Positions 15,296-22,700 of a stretch of 44,616 bases of DNA are shown piece after piece; position 1 is the stretch's first letter; each line of letters opens with the position of its first letter. The notes under the pieces were generated by a model. That model was not told where the DNA came from. It did not search any database and saw only the letters and a list, made by a program, of their open reading frames with translations. The stretch covers positions 1-44,616 of the IMG/VR virus record IMGVR_UViG_3300009431_000701. One strand, 5' to 3'. The position numbers and the translations under genes are program-made. The stretch is from a virus.

Positions 15296-15532
15296 ATGGA
15301 CTCACTAGTATCATTTGAAGAATGGCGGGAAACTGTAGGTGAAAGTGTATTGCCACCGCCAAAGGGGGGGCCGCCGCCCAAAAGAAAACCCGGCCAACGT
15401 AGACCACCAATGCCACTGCCTTATCCTGGGTCGGCCGCAGATTTAGAAAAGAAAGCTCAGGAAAAACGAACAGCAGACCAGAAGGCACGGGAACGACGTG
15501 GTTCTGTACGTTCAGGCTATGCGCCGCACTAA
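15296..15532 (+). CDS. Small Pro/Arg-rich protein with the shared N-terminal motif (78 aa)
   Basis: Starts one base after the previous stop; AAAGG lies shortly upstream. N-terminus MDSLVSFEEWRETVGE fits the motif of the neighbouring genes. The rest is a Pro-rich basic stretch (PPPKGGPPPKRKPGQRR) and a Lys/Arg/Glu helix, probably disordered in part. No family is recognised. Confidence 0.6.
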   Translation: MDSLVSFEEWRETVGESVLPPPKGGPPPKRKPGQRRPPMPLPYPGSAADLEKKAQEKRTADQKARERRGSVRSGYAPH

Positions 15533-15542
15533 TGAGGTAAAA

Positions 15543-15950
15543 ATGCCAATTATGAAATGGGATGATTTTCTCCGACAGCGAGATGCGGGGATCGAGCCTC
15601 GTAAGCCGGTTGTCGAGATAACTGCGCTGGATAAAGCCGCCGAGTTGGAACCCCTTACTGGAAAGCCATTGGACGCAACTTTCCGTGATGAGGGTGAGTA
15701 CAAGAAGATGCTTGAGTTCCTAAGAGGTCGCAAGAACACTCCACAGATTGTAGACAAGCCAGTTCCTCCCAAAGCAGCGCCGAAAGGTTGGTTTGTTGTT
15801 GATGAACAGAGCCGAGGGTTCTGGATCGACGGAGGTTGGTCGCAAGAGACACATCGTATTAACGAAGCAATGATCGATTCTGAAAAAGCCGCTGTTGAAT
15901 TGGCTCGGGTTGTAGGTGGAGTTGCGATTCCGGCTGAAGAAATTTTATGA
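15543..15950 (+). CDS. Unknown protein (135 aa) with N-terminal KWDDFL motif
   Basis: ATG 15543 is chosen because GAGGT sits 4 bases ahead; the frame is open further upstream but overlaps the previous gene without a ribosome site. MPIMKWDDFLRQRD shares six identical residues with the start of the 14134 protein. The C-terminal part (GWFVVDEQSRGFWIDGGW) looks like a small beta-rich domain. Co-directional and tightly packed with its neighbours. Function unknown. Confidence 0.65.
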   Translation: MPIMKWDDFLRQRDAGIEPRKPVVEITALDKAAELEPLTGKPLDATFRDEGEYKKMLEFLRGRKNTPQIVDKPVPPKAAPKGWFVVDEQSRGFWIDGGWSQETHRINEAMIDSEKAAVELARVVGGVAIPAEEIL

Positions 15951-15957
15951 GGTAAGC

Positions 15958-16400
15958 ATGAGAATTGATTTTAATGAATGGTGTAAGCAGCAAAATCTTA
16001 CAGAATACAAACTTGATACAAACTTGGTTGGAAAACCGATCCTTCGGAATGGGGTCCAGAAGTTAGGACGCCTGACGATGCGATGCGATTTTTGGACAAG
16101 TTCGAGCCAGGGCACATGAACTCGTCTCTTAATGCGGGCGGCGGAGATATTTCTCTTTGGGCATTGGCATCGAGATTTAAGCAAAGTCCGCTGGTTCAGT
16201 CTAATCCCGAATTAGCAGATGGGGTTGAGCAGTTGGCTTCAATAGCGAATGATTATCAAGATGCCTGGAAAGCGGGCAACACTAATCTTATGCAACAACA
16301 TGCTGACAAAATAAGTCCATTCGTTGAGAAACTTAAACAGATGGCAAGAAGCACTGCCGCTGTTCCAGATAGGTCGCTAGCAAGAGGATGGGGAAGATAA
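15958..16400 (+). CDS. Frameshifted unknown gene with the shared N-terminal motif
   Basis: ATG 15958 follows GAGGT and gives MRIDFNEWCKQQNLTEYKL, but this frame runs into a meaningless end at 16119. From about 16030 the frame one base back is open and protein-like (DPSEWGPEV, then RFLDKFEPGHM) to the TAA at 16398-16400. A one-base loss in the A-run at 16032-16035 explains both halves; with one more A the two join into about 147 residues. It may be a real frameshift, a sequencing or assembly error, or less likely programmed slippage, since no classical slippery heptamer is present. Confidence 0.6.
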
Positions 16401-16414
16401 ACTTGGTGAATTTT

Positions 16415-16443
16415 TTGGGTTGACGGAATAGCTTGTCTATAAT
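16415..16443 (+). promoter_or_regulatory. Promoter of the tmRNA gene
   Basis: A perfect -10 box TATAAT (16438-16443) with TTGGGT 17 bases upstream as -35. Transcription would start near 16450, leaving a short leader that RNase P removes at the mature 5' end (16466). A better -35 match (TTGACG at 16420-16425) is only 12 bases away and so is unlikely to be used. Confidence 0.6.
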
Positions 16444-16465
16444 ACACTTGCTGTACCAATGCCCT

Positions 16466-16827
16466 GGGGGTGTACTGGTTTCGACGGGCTTCACTGAAAG
16501 CCGGTTGCGTGTCGTGGTTGGTCAGCAGGCCACGTTAAAAGCCGACCAAAATATTTCAAATGCCGAAGACGTACCTCTTCGCATGGCTGCCTAGAAACGG
16601 GTAGCCCGAGTTGATAGCTCTAGTCGGAAGGGTTAGAAAACTCGTCGCCAAGTCCGACTGGGATTGAGTCATTGCCCGCCACGCTCAATCTAAGATGTGT
16701 TGTGGGCTGGTCGTCGGTTAATCGTGTTGTTCCGAGTGATCGGCGGTGAGACTCAAAAGAACGACTACACACGTAGACGCTGACTGGATGGCTGTACCGG
16801 ACAGGGGTTCGATTCCCCTCACCTCCA
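16466..16827 (+). ncRNA. ssrA: tmRNA (transfer-messenger RNA)
   Basis: The 5' end GGGGGTG pairs with CACCTCC at the 3' end to form the 7-bp acceptor stem (one G-U). The conserved TGGTTTCGACGGG follows the 5' end, and the T-arm GGTTCGATTCC precedes the 3' end. The tag frame starts at GCC 16541 and reads ADQNISNAEDVPLRMAA, ending at TAG 16592-16594. The 3' CCA is not fully encoded after the stem. Length 362 fits the family. tmRNA rescues ribosomes stalled on broken mRNAs and marks the product for proteolysis. The tag is long and ends in -MAA rather than the common -LAA. Confidence 0.97.
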
Positions 16828-16831
16828 TTTG

Positions 16832-16869
16832 AAACCCTCCCCGCTCGTATCGAGCGGGGAGGGTTTTTT
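16832..16869 (+). terminator. Intrinsic terminator of tmRNA
   Basis: A 16-bp stem (AAACCCTCCCCGCTCG with its complement), loop TAT, and T-run. It begins four bases after the tmRNA and leaves only 23 bases before the next ATG. Confidence 0.92.
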
Positions 16870-16892
16870 CGTGCCTAGGCGATACATACGAT

Positions 16893-17312
16893 ATGCGATT
16901 CAAACAATGGCTCTTGGAAGGTTTCCGGGCTTTACATCAAGTTGGTTTCATGCCTGGCGCAGCGGTAGATGCTGCTGCGATAATACGGTCGGGCAAACTC
17001 ACAACCGACACTGGTTTGATTTGGTTAAGGCCGGAGTCCGCCGATGAGCTTTTTCGCCAAACGCCTGAGTATGAGAACATGGTATGGGTGCAAGTTGAGG
17101 GTGATCCCAAACTTCTTACAGTGGCGAACAGGCGGGAGCTTATGCAGCAGCTAGATGTGGAAGGCCATACAGATGACCCGGAGGTTTCTCGTCAAGTTGC
17201 TGACAAGCTGCGAGAAAAGGGATATGACGGTTTTGAGAGGAAAGACTTTCCTGAGATTGCCATCTTGGGCCATGTTCCCCATCGGGTAACTGGTGGTACT
17301 TTGGAGGCGTGA
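16893..17312 (+). CDS. Possible ADP-ribosyltransferase-like protein with the shared N-terminal motif
   Basis: A 139-residue protein starting MRFKQWLLEG, very close in pattern to the T4 capsid-targeting start MKTYQEFIAE. Near the end, LREKGYDGFERKDFPEIAIL resembles the closing strand pattern (GYDGIV..EYVVF) of ADP-ribosyltransferase-like domains found in phage polyvalent proteins; the usual upstream His and Ser motifs are not clear. T4 packages its Alt ADP-ribosyltransferase in the head by such a start sequence, so an injected effector is an attractive but unproven reading. No ribosome site precedes the ATG; TACATA lies 4 bases upstream and the tmRNA terminator ends 23 bases before. Confidence 0.55.
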   Translation: MRFKQWLLEGFRALHQVGFMPGAAVDAAAIIRSGKLTTDTGLIWLRPESADELFRQTPEYENMVWVQVEGDPKLLTVANRRELMQQLDVEGHTDDPEVSRQVADKLREKGYDGFERKDFPEIAILGHVPHRVTGGTLEA

Positions 17313-17381
17313 TTTTTCAGAGAAACCCTCAAGCGAATCACTACATTTGTCGATATCTAAGATAGACTAATTTAATAAATG

Positions 17382-17422
17382 GAGGCCCGCATAGCCTGGA
17401 GACACGTGCGGGCCTCTTTTTT
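17382..17422 (+). terminator. Intrinsic terminator after the 16893 gene
   Basis: A 10-bp stem (GAGGCCCGCA and TGCGGGCCTC) with a 15-base loop followed by six T. The 17313-17472 gap otherwise holds only the promoter of the next gene. Confidence 0.85.
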
Positions 17423-17437
17423 ATGCGCAAACTGACG

Positions 17438-17466
17438 TTGGGGTGCTGTCATTAACAGGGTAAACT
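17438..17466 (+). promoter_or_regulatory. Promoter directly before the GluRS-like gene (leaderless candidate)
   Basis: TTGGGG at 17438-17443 and TAAACT at 17461-17466 are separated by 17 bases. The predicted first transcribed base is 17473, which is the A of the start codon. No ribosome site is present. Confidence 0.45.
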
Positions 17467-17472
17467 ACGGCT

Positions 17473-18792
17473 ATGAAAACCTGCTTTGTCTACAATTTGA
17501 ACTGGTCCCGTGGTTTGCATTTGGGGGCGGCTCGTGTTCTGCTGCTTAACTGGGCTGCTGCAAAGAAGGCAGGTGGCCGTGTTGTGTTGATCTGCGATGA
17601 TTTGGATCGGTCTGGGGAGAACGACGGTTCGCACATCTATCAACTCATTAGTTGGCTGAGTGAGGGTCTCGATCCCGGTTTATGTGAAGAGGGGCCATAT
17701 CATAATGTTCATTTCAGTCAGGATTACGCTTCCGCCGTAGGGACTTTGTTAAGTCTGGGGTGGGCATATCGAGATTACGCCACGCCTAGTGAAATTCATG
17801 CAGAGCAGCAGGCGACGAAGATTGGCGAGCCATTTCGTTACAGTCGAAAATTTGCTGGTTTTACTGACGAGGATTGCAAGCGGTGGGAAGCCGAAGGGCG
17901 TAGGTCGGTGATCCGTTTGAAGATGCCTCGGGATGTGGGTGGGTCCGTCAATCGGGAGAGTCTTGTTCTCCAGGACGTTCTTCATGGTTCGACTTGTTTT
18001 GAGTTGTCGGAAGAGCATGACCATGTGATATGTCGGGCTGATGGTAGGTACACTTCCTACTTAACGTTGCCAGTGAACTATACTTTGCGGGGAATTGATT
18101 TTGCTTATGTGGACACACGGCACAAGCAGAGTATTCCCGCTCAGTTGTTTATTGCTCAACGATTGGGTTTGAAGTTGCCGAAATTTGTACATGTGCCTTT
18201 CTTATTAGAGCCAGACGGCCGAAGGCGGTTCGCACATTATCGTCAGCGGAAGTACATGAATGACGAGGCATTTGCCGATGTTTACCAATTAGGCATGGCG
18301 ATTGACAGCGAGCTTACCCAAGTTGTGGGTTATGGCTTGTTCTCCCCGTGCTATCTGGAGTTTTATCGCCGCATTGGTTGTTTGCCAGAGGCGATGCGTC
18401 ATTATCTTCTGGGATCAACAATATGTCGTCCGGCTTCGTTATTGAAGCAAGAAGAGCCGTTGGACGATGAGGGTGTGATTTCTCAGTTCCTAGTGTCGGA
18501 TGTCAACTCGGAGCCTGAATCGTTTGATATGGGTCGCTTATGGCGCATCCAGCGGAACTACATGCGAGGTTGTAGTTTTGCTCGTAAGTGTTGGCTCGTC
18601 AATGAGTTTTTACGGGCCGTGAAGCTCTCTGATTTCTGGCCGATCTGCTATCCAGAGCATCCTCCTGATGTTCTGGAATCTCTTGTCGGGGGTTTGTCGA
18701 ATGAGCTTGTGGTAGGTGGAGATATTCTACGCCTTACCGATTACTTTGACGATGACCTCTCTCTTCGAGACGGTCTTGGCGAATCTGGATAG
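17473..18792 (+). CDS. Glutamyl-tRNA synthetase-like protein
   Basis: A 439-residue class I synthetase of the GluRS type. The HIGH region is GLHLGAARVLLLNW (residues 14-27), followed by CDDLD where GluRS has RIEDTD, and the conserved order continues with WLSEGLDPG, GWAYRDYATPSEI and DGRYTSYL. The KMSKS loop is degenerate (HYRQRK around 258). The connecting and anticodon-side domain is recognisable (GCLPEAMRHYLL, ESFDMGRLWRIQRNYMRG). It charges or once charged tRNA, probably with glutamate; the altered HIGH flank and KMSKS loop leave specificity open. It may instead modify tRNA or capture it. It is a single-gene unit between a terminator and its own promoter. Confidence 0.85.
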   Translation: MKTCFVYNLNWSRGLHLGAARVLLLNWAAAKKAGGRVVLICDDLDRSGENDGSHIYQLISWLSEGLDPGLCEEGPYHNVHFSQDYASAVGTLLSLGWAYRDYATPSEIHAEQQATKIGEPFRYSRKFAGFTDEDCKRWEAEGRRSVIRLKMPRDVGGSVNRESLVLQDVLHGSTCFELSEEHDHVICRADGRYTSYLTLPVNYTLRGIDFAYVDTRHKQSIPAQLFIAQRLGLKLPKFVHVPFLLEPDGRRRFAHYRQRKYMNDEAFADVYQLGMAIDSELTQVVGYGLFSPCYLEFYRRIGCLPEAMRHYLLGSTICRPASLLKQEEPLDDEGVISQFLVSDVNSEPESFDMGRLWRIQRNYMRGCSFARKCWLVNEFLRAVKLSDFWPICYPEHPPDVLESLVGGLSNELVVGGDILRLTDYFDDDLSLRDGLGESG

Positions 18793-18875
18793 ATTTGCTA
18801 AAGAATCGTCCTTCGCTTTGCCGATCTATTGTGTAGTATAGGATGCTTTCACAAACAGATGGGTAGGTTAAGCGA

Positions 18876-19223
18876 ATGTCTTACGATGCTAAATTACTAG
18901 CCGCCAAGGAAGTTGTGGCTGAGTTTCATAAAGCCAAAGGATTGGATGGCGAAGACCTCACTACTGCGGTCAATCATTTTGAAACAGTATTGCGTGACAA
19001 CTTAGGTGCGGTCACGGAGGTTTTGTTAGAACACGTAACCTGCAAAGACTTAGCAGAGGCTGTTCCTCTTCCGCCTCCCGTGGCTCGGGCCACAGGCAAG
19101 GCACTTGGGGGCTCTTGTTGTCGCCATCACGGTTCCCAGGAAGAAACTGAATCCATGCCGCCGAGGATTTCGATAACTTCTCATCCGTGGCATTTCAGTA
19201 TCAGCGTCCAGAAGGTAAGCTAA
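18876..19223 (+). CDS. Small unknown protein (115 aa), C-terminus possibly frameshifted
   Basis: ATG 18876 is the first start after a 5' leader; TAGGTT gives a weak ribosome site. Residues 1-75 look like a real helical protein (AKLLAAKEVVAEFHKAKG). After about residue 80 the sequence becomes unusual (GGSCCRHHGSQ), while another frame over 19157-19250 reads smoothly (AAEDFDNFSSVAFQYQRPEG). A frameshift or a short second gene is possible. No family recognised. Confidence 0.5.
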   Translation: MSYDAKLLAAKEVVAEFHKAKGLDGEDLTTAVNHFETVLRDNLGAVTEVLLEHVTCKDLAEAVPLPPPVARATGKALGGSCCRHHGSQEETESMPPRISITSHPWHFSISVQKVS

Positions 19224-19242
19224 CAGTCTTACCATATCCAGC

Positions 19243-19282
19243 GAAAACGCCCCGCCGATTTCGGCGGGGCGTTTTCTTTTTC
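19243..19282 (+). terminator. Intrinsic terminator between convergent genes
   Basis: A 15-16-bp stem (GAAAACGCCCCGCCG and complement) followed by TTTTCTTTTT. It sits between the + gene ending at 19223 and the - gene ending at 19311; it has a weaker T-run on the - strand but may serve both. Confidence 0.85.
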
Positions 19283-19310
19283 AACCTCTATACGAGAAGA
19301 AAGGAGGAAT

Positions 19311-19667
19311 CTATTGTCGGTTGTTCTTTTTCTTTGCTGCTGTGGCTAGTTTGATGAAGCGATCTTGGTAAGCCATGAAGTCTTCCATTAGTCGCCTAGT
19401 GATCTCTATGTCTCGGATGAATTGGTCGGCTTTTACACGCCCTGATAGGTGGCTGTCGTATTGTTGGCGATGCTTTTTGATTCGTGCTTCGAGTCGCTCC
19501 ATATAGGCGTCGTAGATACCATTCTCATCTTCGGCGTCTAGCGTGATGTCGTTATCAATGCCGGTATCGAACTGTTGCAATGCGTCGTTGCTGTGCATGT
19601 TGTCATCATTCCCAGCTTCTTCGTTGATTTGCCAGTCTCGATATGCGGTTAGGTCTTGATTGGACAT
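19311..19667 (-). CDS. Unknown acidic helical protein on the - strand (118 aa)
   Basis: Reads leftward from ATG at 19667, with AGAGGAAAC as ribosome site, to TAG at 19311. The N-terminal half is acidic (DNDITLDAEDENG), the C-terminal half is a long charged helix (YMERLEARIKKHRQQYDSH, then RDIEITRRLMEDFM) ending in AAKKKNNRQ. One of only three genes on this strand, and placed directly before the second dnaE gene, with which it diverges. No family recognised. Confidence 0.7.
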   Translation of the reverse strand: MSNQDLTAYRDWQINEEAGNDDNMHSNDALQQFDTGIDNDITLDAEDENGIYDAYMERLEARIKKHRQQYDSHLSGRVKADQFIRDIEITRRLMEDFMAYQDRFIKLATAAKKKNNRQ

Positions 19668-19761
19668 ATTTGTTTCCTCTGCTGTATACTTCTTGATGGT
19701 ATATACGTAATCAGCACAAGAATTCTAACGTCAGTTAGGTTCTCTTGCCGATGATATTAGT

Positions 19762-22700
19762 ATGACAAAGAAAGAAGAACTGTTAAAGCGATGCGTGAAG
19801 CGGTTGCAATCGCTGGGGCACGTAAATGACGGTCGTTACAGAGACCGTCTCAAGTATGAATTGATCGAAATTGATGTTCAGGAGAAGTACGAATACTTTC
19901 TGGGCCATTTTCATAAGAAGACCCACTGGGCAAAAAACGATCACAACCTCCTTGTTCCTTACCTTTTGGGCCTCTGCCCGGACTTTGACATTGAGCAAGA
20001 GCCTGGCTCGGTGATGGGTGAGTATCCTGATATCGACATGGATTTCTTGGTTTGTGTGCGGGATTATCTACGCAACGAGTGGGCACCCAAGGAATTTGGT
20101 AAAGACAATGTGGCTCATATCGGTACTTACCAGACTTATGTTCTCAAGCAAGCGTTGATTGACATGGCCCGAGTTTTTGGCTTGGATCGTGACGAGATAC
20201 AAGTTATTACGAAGCAGTTTGCAACGAAGGACAATGAGGGGGACTTATTAACATGGGAGAAGGCTCAAGAGTTGTATCCGGCCTTCAAGAAGTGGTGTCA
20301 GAAGTATCCTGAAGCGGCGGACGCTGCGCACAAATTGCAAGGTCGTATTAGGAACATGAGCCAGCACGCTGGGGGTTTCATCATTTCTAGCAAGCCGTTG
20401 AAAGGCTTTGCTCCGCTAGTGAGGAACAAAAAAGACGACTCTTTGATGACAGCGTGGCCGGAGGGGCAGACTTCGCAGGATTTGATGCAGGTAGGTTTGG
20501 TGAAGTTTGATTTGCTGGCTAGTGAGATGCAGGAACAGATCGTCGATTGTATTGGTTTGGTTTTGGAACGACATGGTTTGGAGGGTATTTGCACGGTGCC
20601 GGGCGGGCCTACTTGGTCTGACGATTCTTATCTGGACGATATGAAGGCGATCAAGATGGCAGATCGTAGTGATTTGCGATTCATTTTCCAGTTCGACTCG
20701 GATGGTATACGTCGCCTGGTGAAATCAGGCGGCGTAGATCGGTTTCAGGATTTGGAGGCGTATTCGGCATTGTATCGACCGGGTCCGCTGAACAATAAAG
20801 TACACGATGTGTATTGCAGACGCAAGAAAGGCTTGGAGGAGTATGAAATACACCCGGTTCTTCAAAAGTATTTGGCCAAGACTTATGGAGTTATGTGTAT
20901 CCACGAGGACACGTTAATTTCATTGGCAGATGGTAGGCAGATGCCGATCAAGCGTGTTCGCAGAGGCGATATGGTTCACTCGGTGAATTTGGTGGATAAG
21001 GTTGTTGGGCACAAGGAGTGTCACGGATGTGGTCCGACTCGTGTTAGTGACGGTCTTAAAATGACATTATCAAATGGGTATTCTGTCGTCCTTACTAGCG
21101 ACCACAAAGTGCTAACGTATGAAGGAATGAAGCCAGTAGGGCAGTTGGATGAGAATGATCTGATAGCTGCGCCAGCAATTTTGCCACATTGTAGCAATAC
21201 TGATTTGCCTGACATTTCATGGCTTGGTGATTGGCGTGATGCTGCGTACTTGTTTGGTCAATTAGTGGGAGACGGTAATTTTGGCACTGGTTCGACTTTG
21301 TGCACTGGAACTAAACGCAATCATGATATTGTTGTGCGGTGGATAAAAGGTAGATTTCCTAAACTGTTTTTGCACGAATATTTTCACTGTCGTTCGTGGT
21401 ATGTTGGCATTTCGTGTTCTGATTTATTAAACCGTGATGGTTATGGCAATAGAAAGACAAAATGGCATAAGTTATTAGAGGATATGTGTCTTAAAAAGAG
21501 TTGTAAAGAGAAGTTTGTTCCCGACGCTATATTGTCCGCAACTGATGATATTCGTGCGGCGTTCTTGTCGGGGTTAGTTGATTCCGATGGGTGTCTTTTT
21601 GTATCTGGCAAGCGTAATCAAATTTGTTTTTTTACTTCTGCCTCTGAGCGATTACTACATGGTATTAGGCAGTTATTGGCTGGTTTCGGCATTGTATCGG
21701 CCCAGCGAAAGAATCGGATTTATGTGAATGATACAGAGAAGTTTTCTGATGTTGTTGGTGAGTTTTTGGTGGTTAAGAAGTTTGAAGGTCGCTTAACAAA
21801 TGGCGGACATTCTAGTTTTGTTCCCAAGTGGGCAATTCGTGAGAAATGTCAATTTTCTGGCGTATCGCAGAGGCAATTCTGTAAGGAACACAAAGTTAGT
21901 AGAGGGGTGATGCGTACCGTTCGTAATCTAGTGACCCATAACGTAGCAAATCGATGCGGTGTTGACTGTGGCGATTTGAGGTATTATCCGGTTAAACGCC
22001 TTGAGGTGGTTAAGGACCAGAGGTTTTATGGGATGTCGGTTGCCGATTATCACAATTTGGTTGCTAATGGCATTGTTGTTAGTAATTGTTACCAAGAGCA
22101 GATTATGCAGATATTACACGCAGTGGGTAAGGTGCCTTTGCGTGATGCATATGATGTGGTGAAAGCGATCTCCAAAAAGAAAATTGAGAAGTTTGCCAAG
22201 TACAAGGAGACGTTCATTGGGAACGCCCAGGTGGTGTTAGGTATTTCACAAGAGGAAGCTCTCAAGTTCTGGAAGCAGATTGAGGAGTTTGCGAATTATG
22301 GTTTTAACAAGGCTCATAGTTGTGCCTATACTCATCAAAGCTCTCGCCAGTTATGGTTGAAAGCACATTTCCCATTGGAGTTTTATTGCACGATGTTGAA
22401 TCATGTGCGAGGAGATGTTAAGAGGTCTTTGCATGAGAAGATTCGAGACTGTAAGCGAAATTCCGAGTTGCATGGGGTCAAAGTCAATCCGGTGAACATC
22501 AACAGGTCATGCATGAACTTCTGTATCCCTGATGGTGAGGATGAAGTCTATTTCGGTTTCTCGAACATCAAATTTGTCGGCGAGGATGCTGGTTCCAGGA
22601 TTGTGGACTTACGGGAAGAGGACGGAGATTTTGAGAGTTTTCGGGATTTCTTGGATCGCTTTGGCACCGATGCTCGTGTAGTTCAGTCATTGGTGGCCTT

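Noticed and set aside
16420-16443. TTGACG as the -35 box of the tmRNA promoter
   Set aside because: The spacing to TATAAT is only 12 bases; TTGGGT at 17 bases is preferred.
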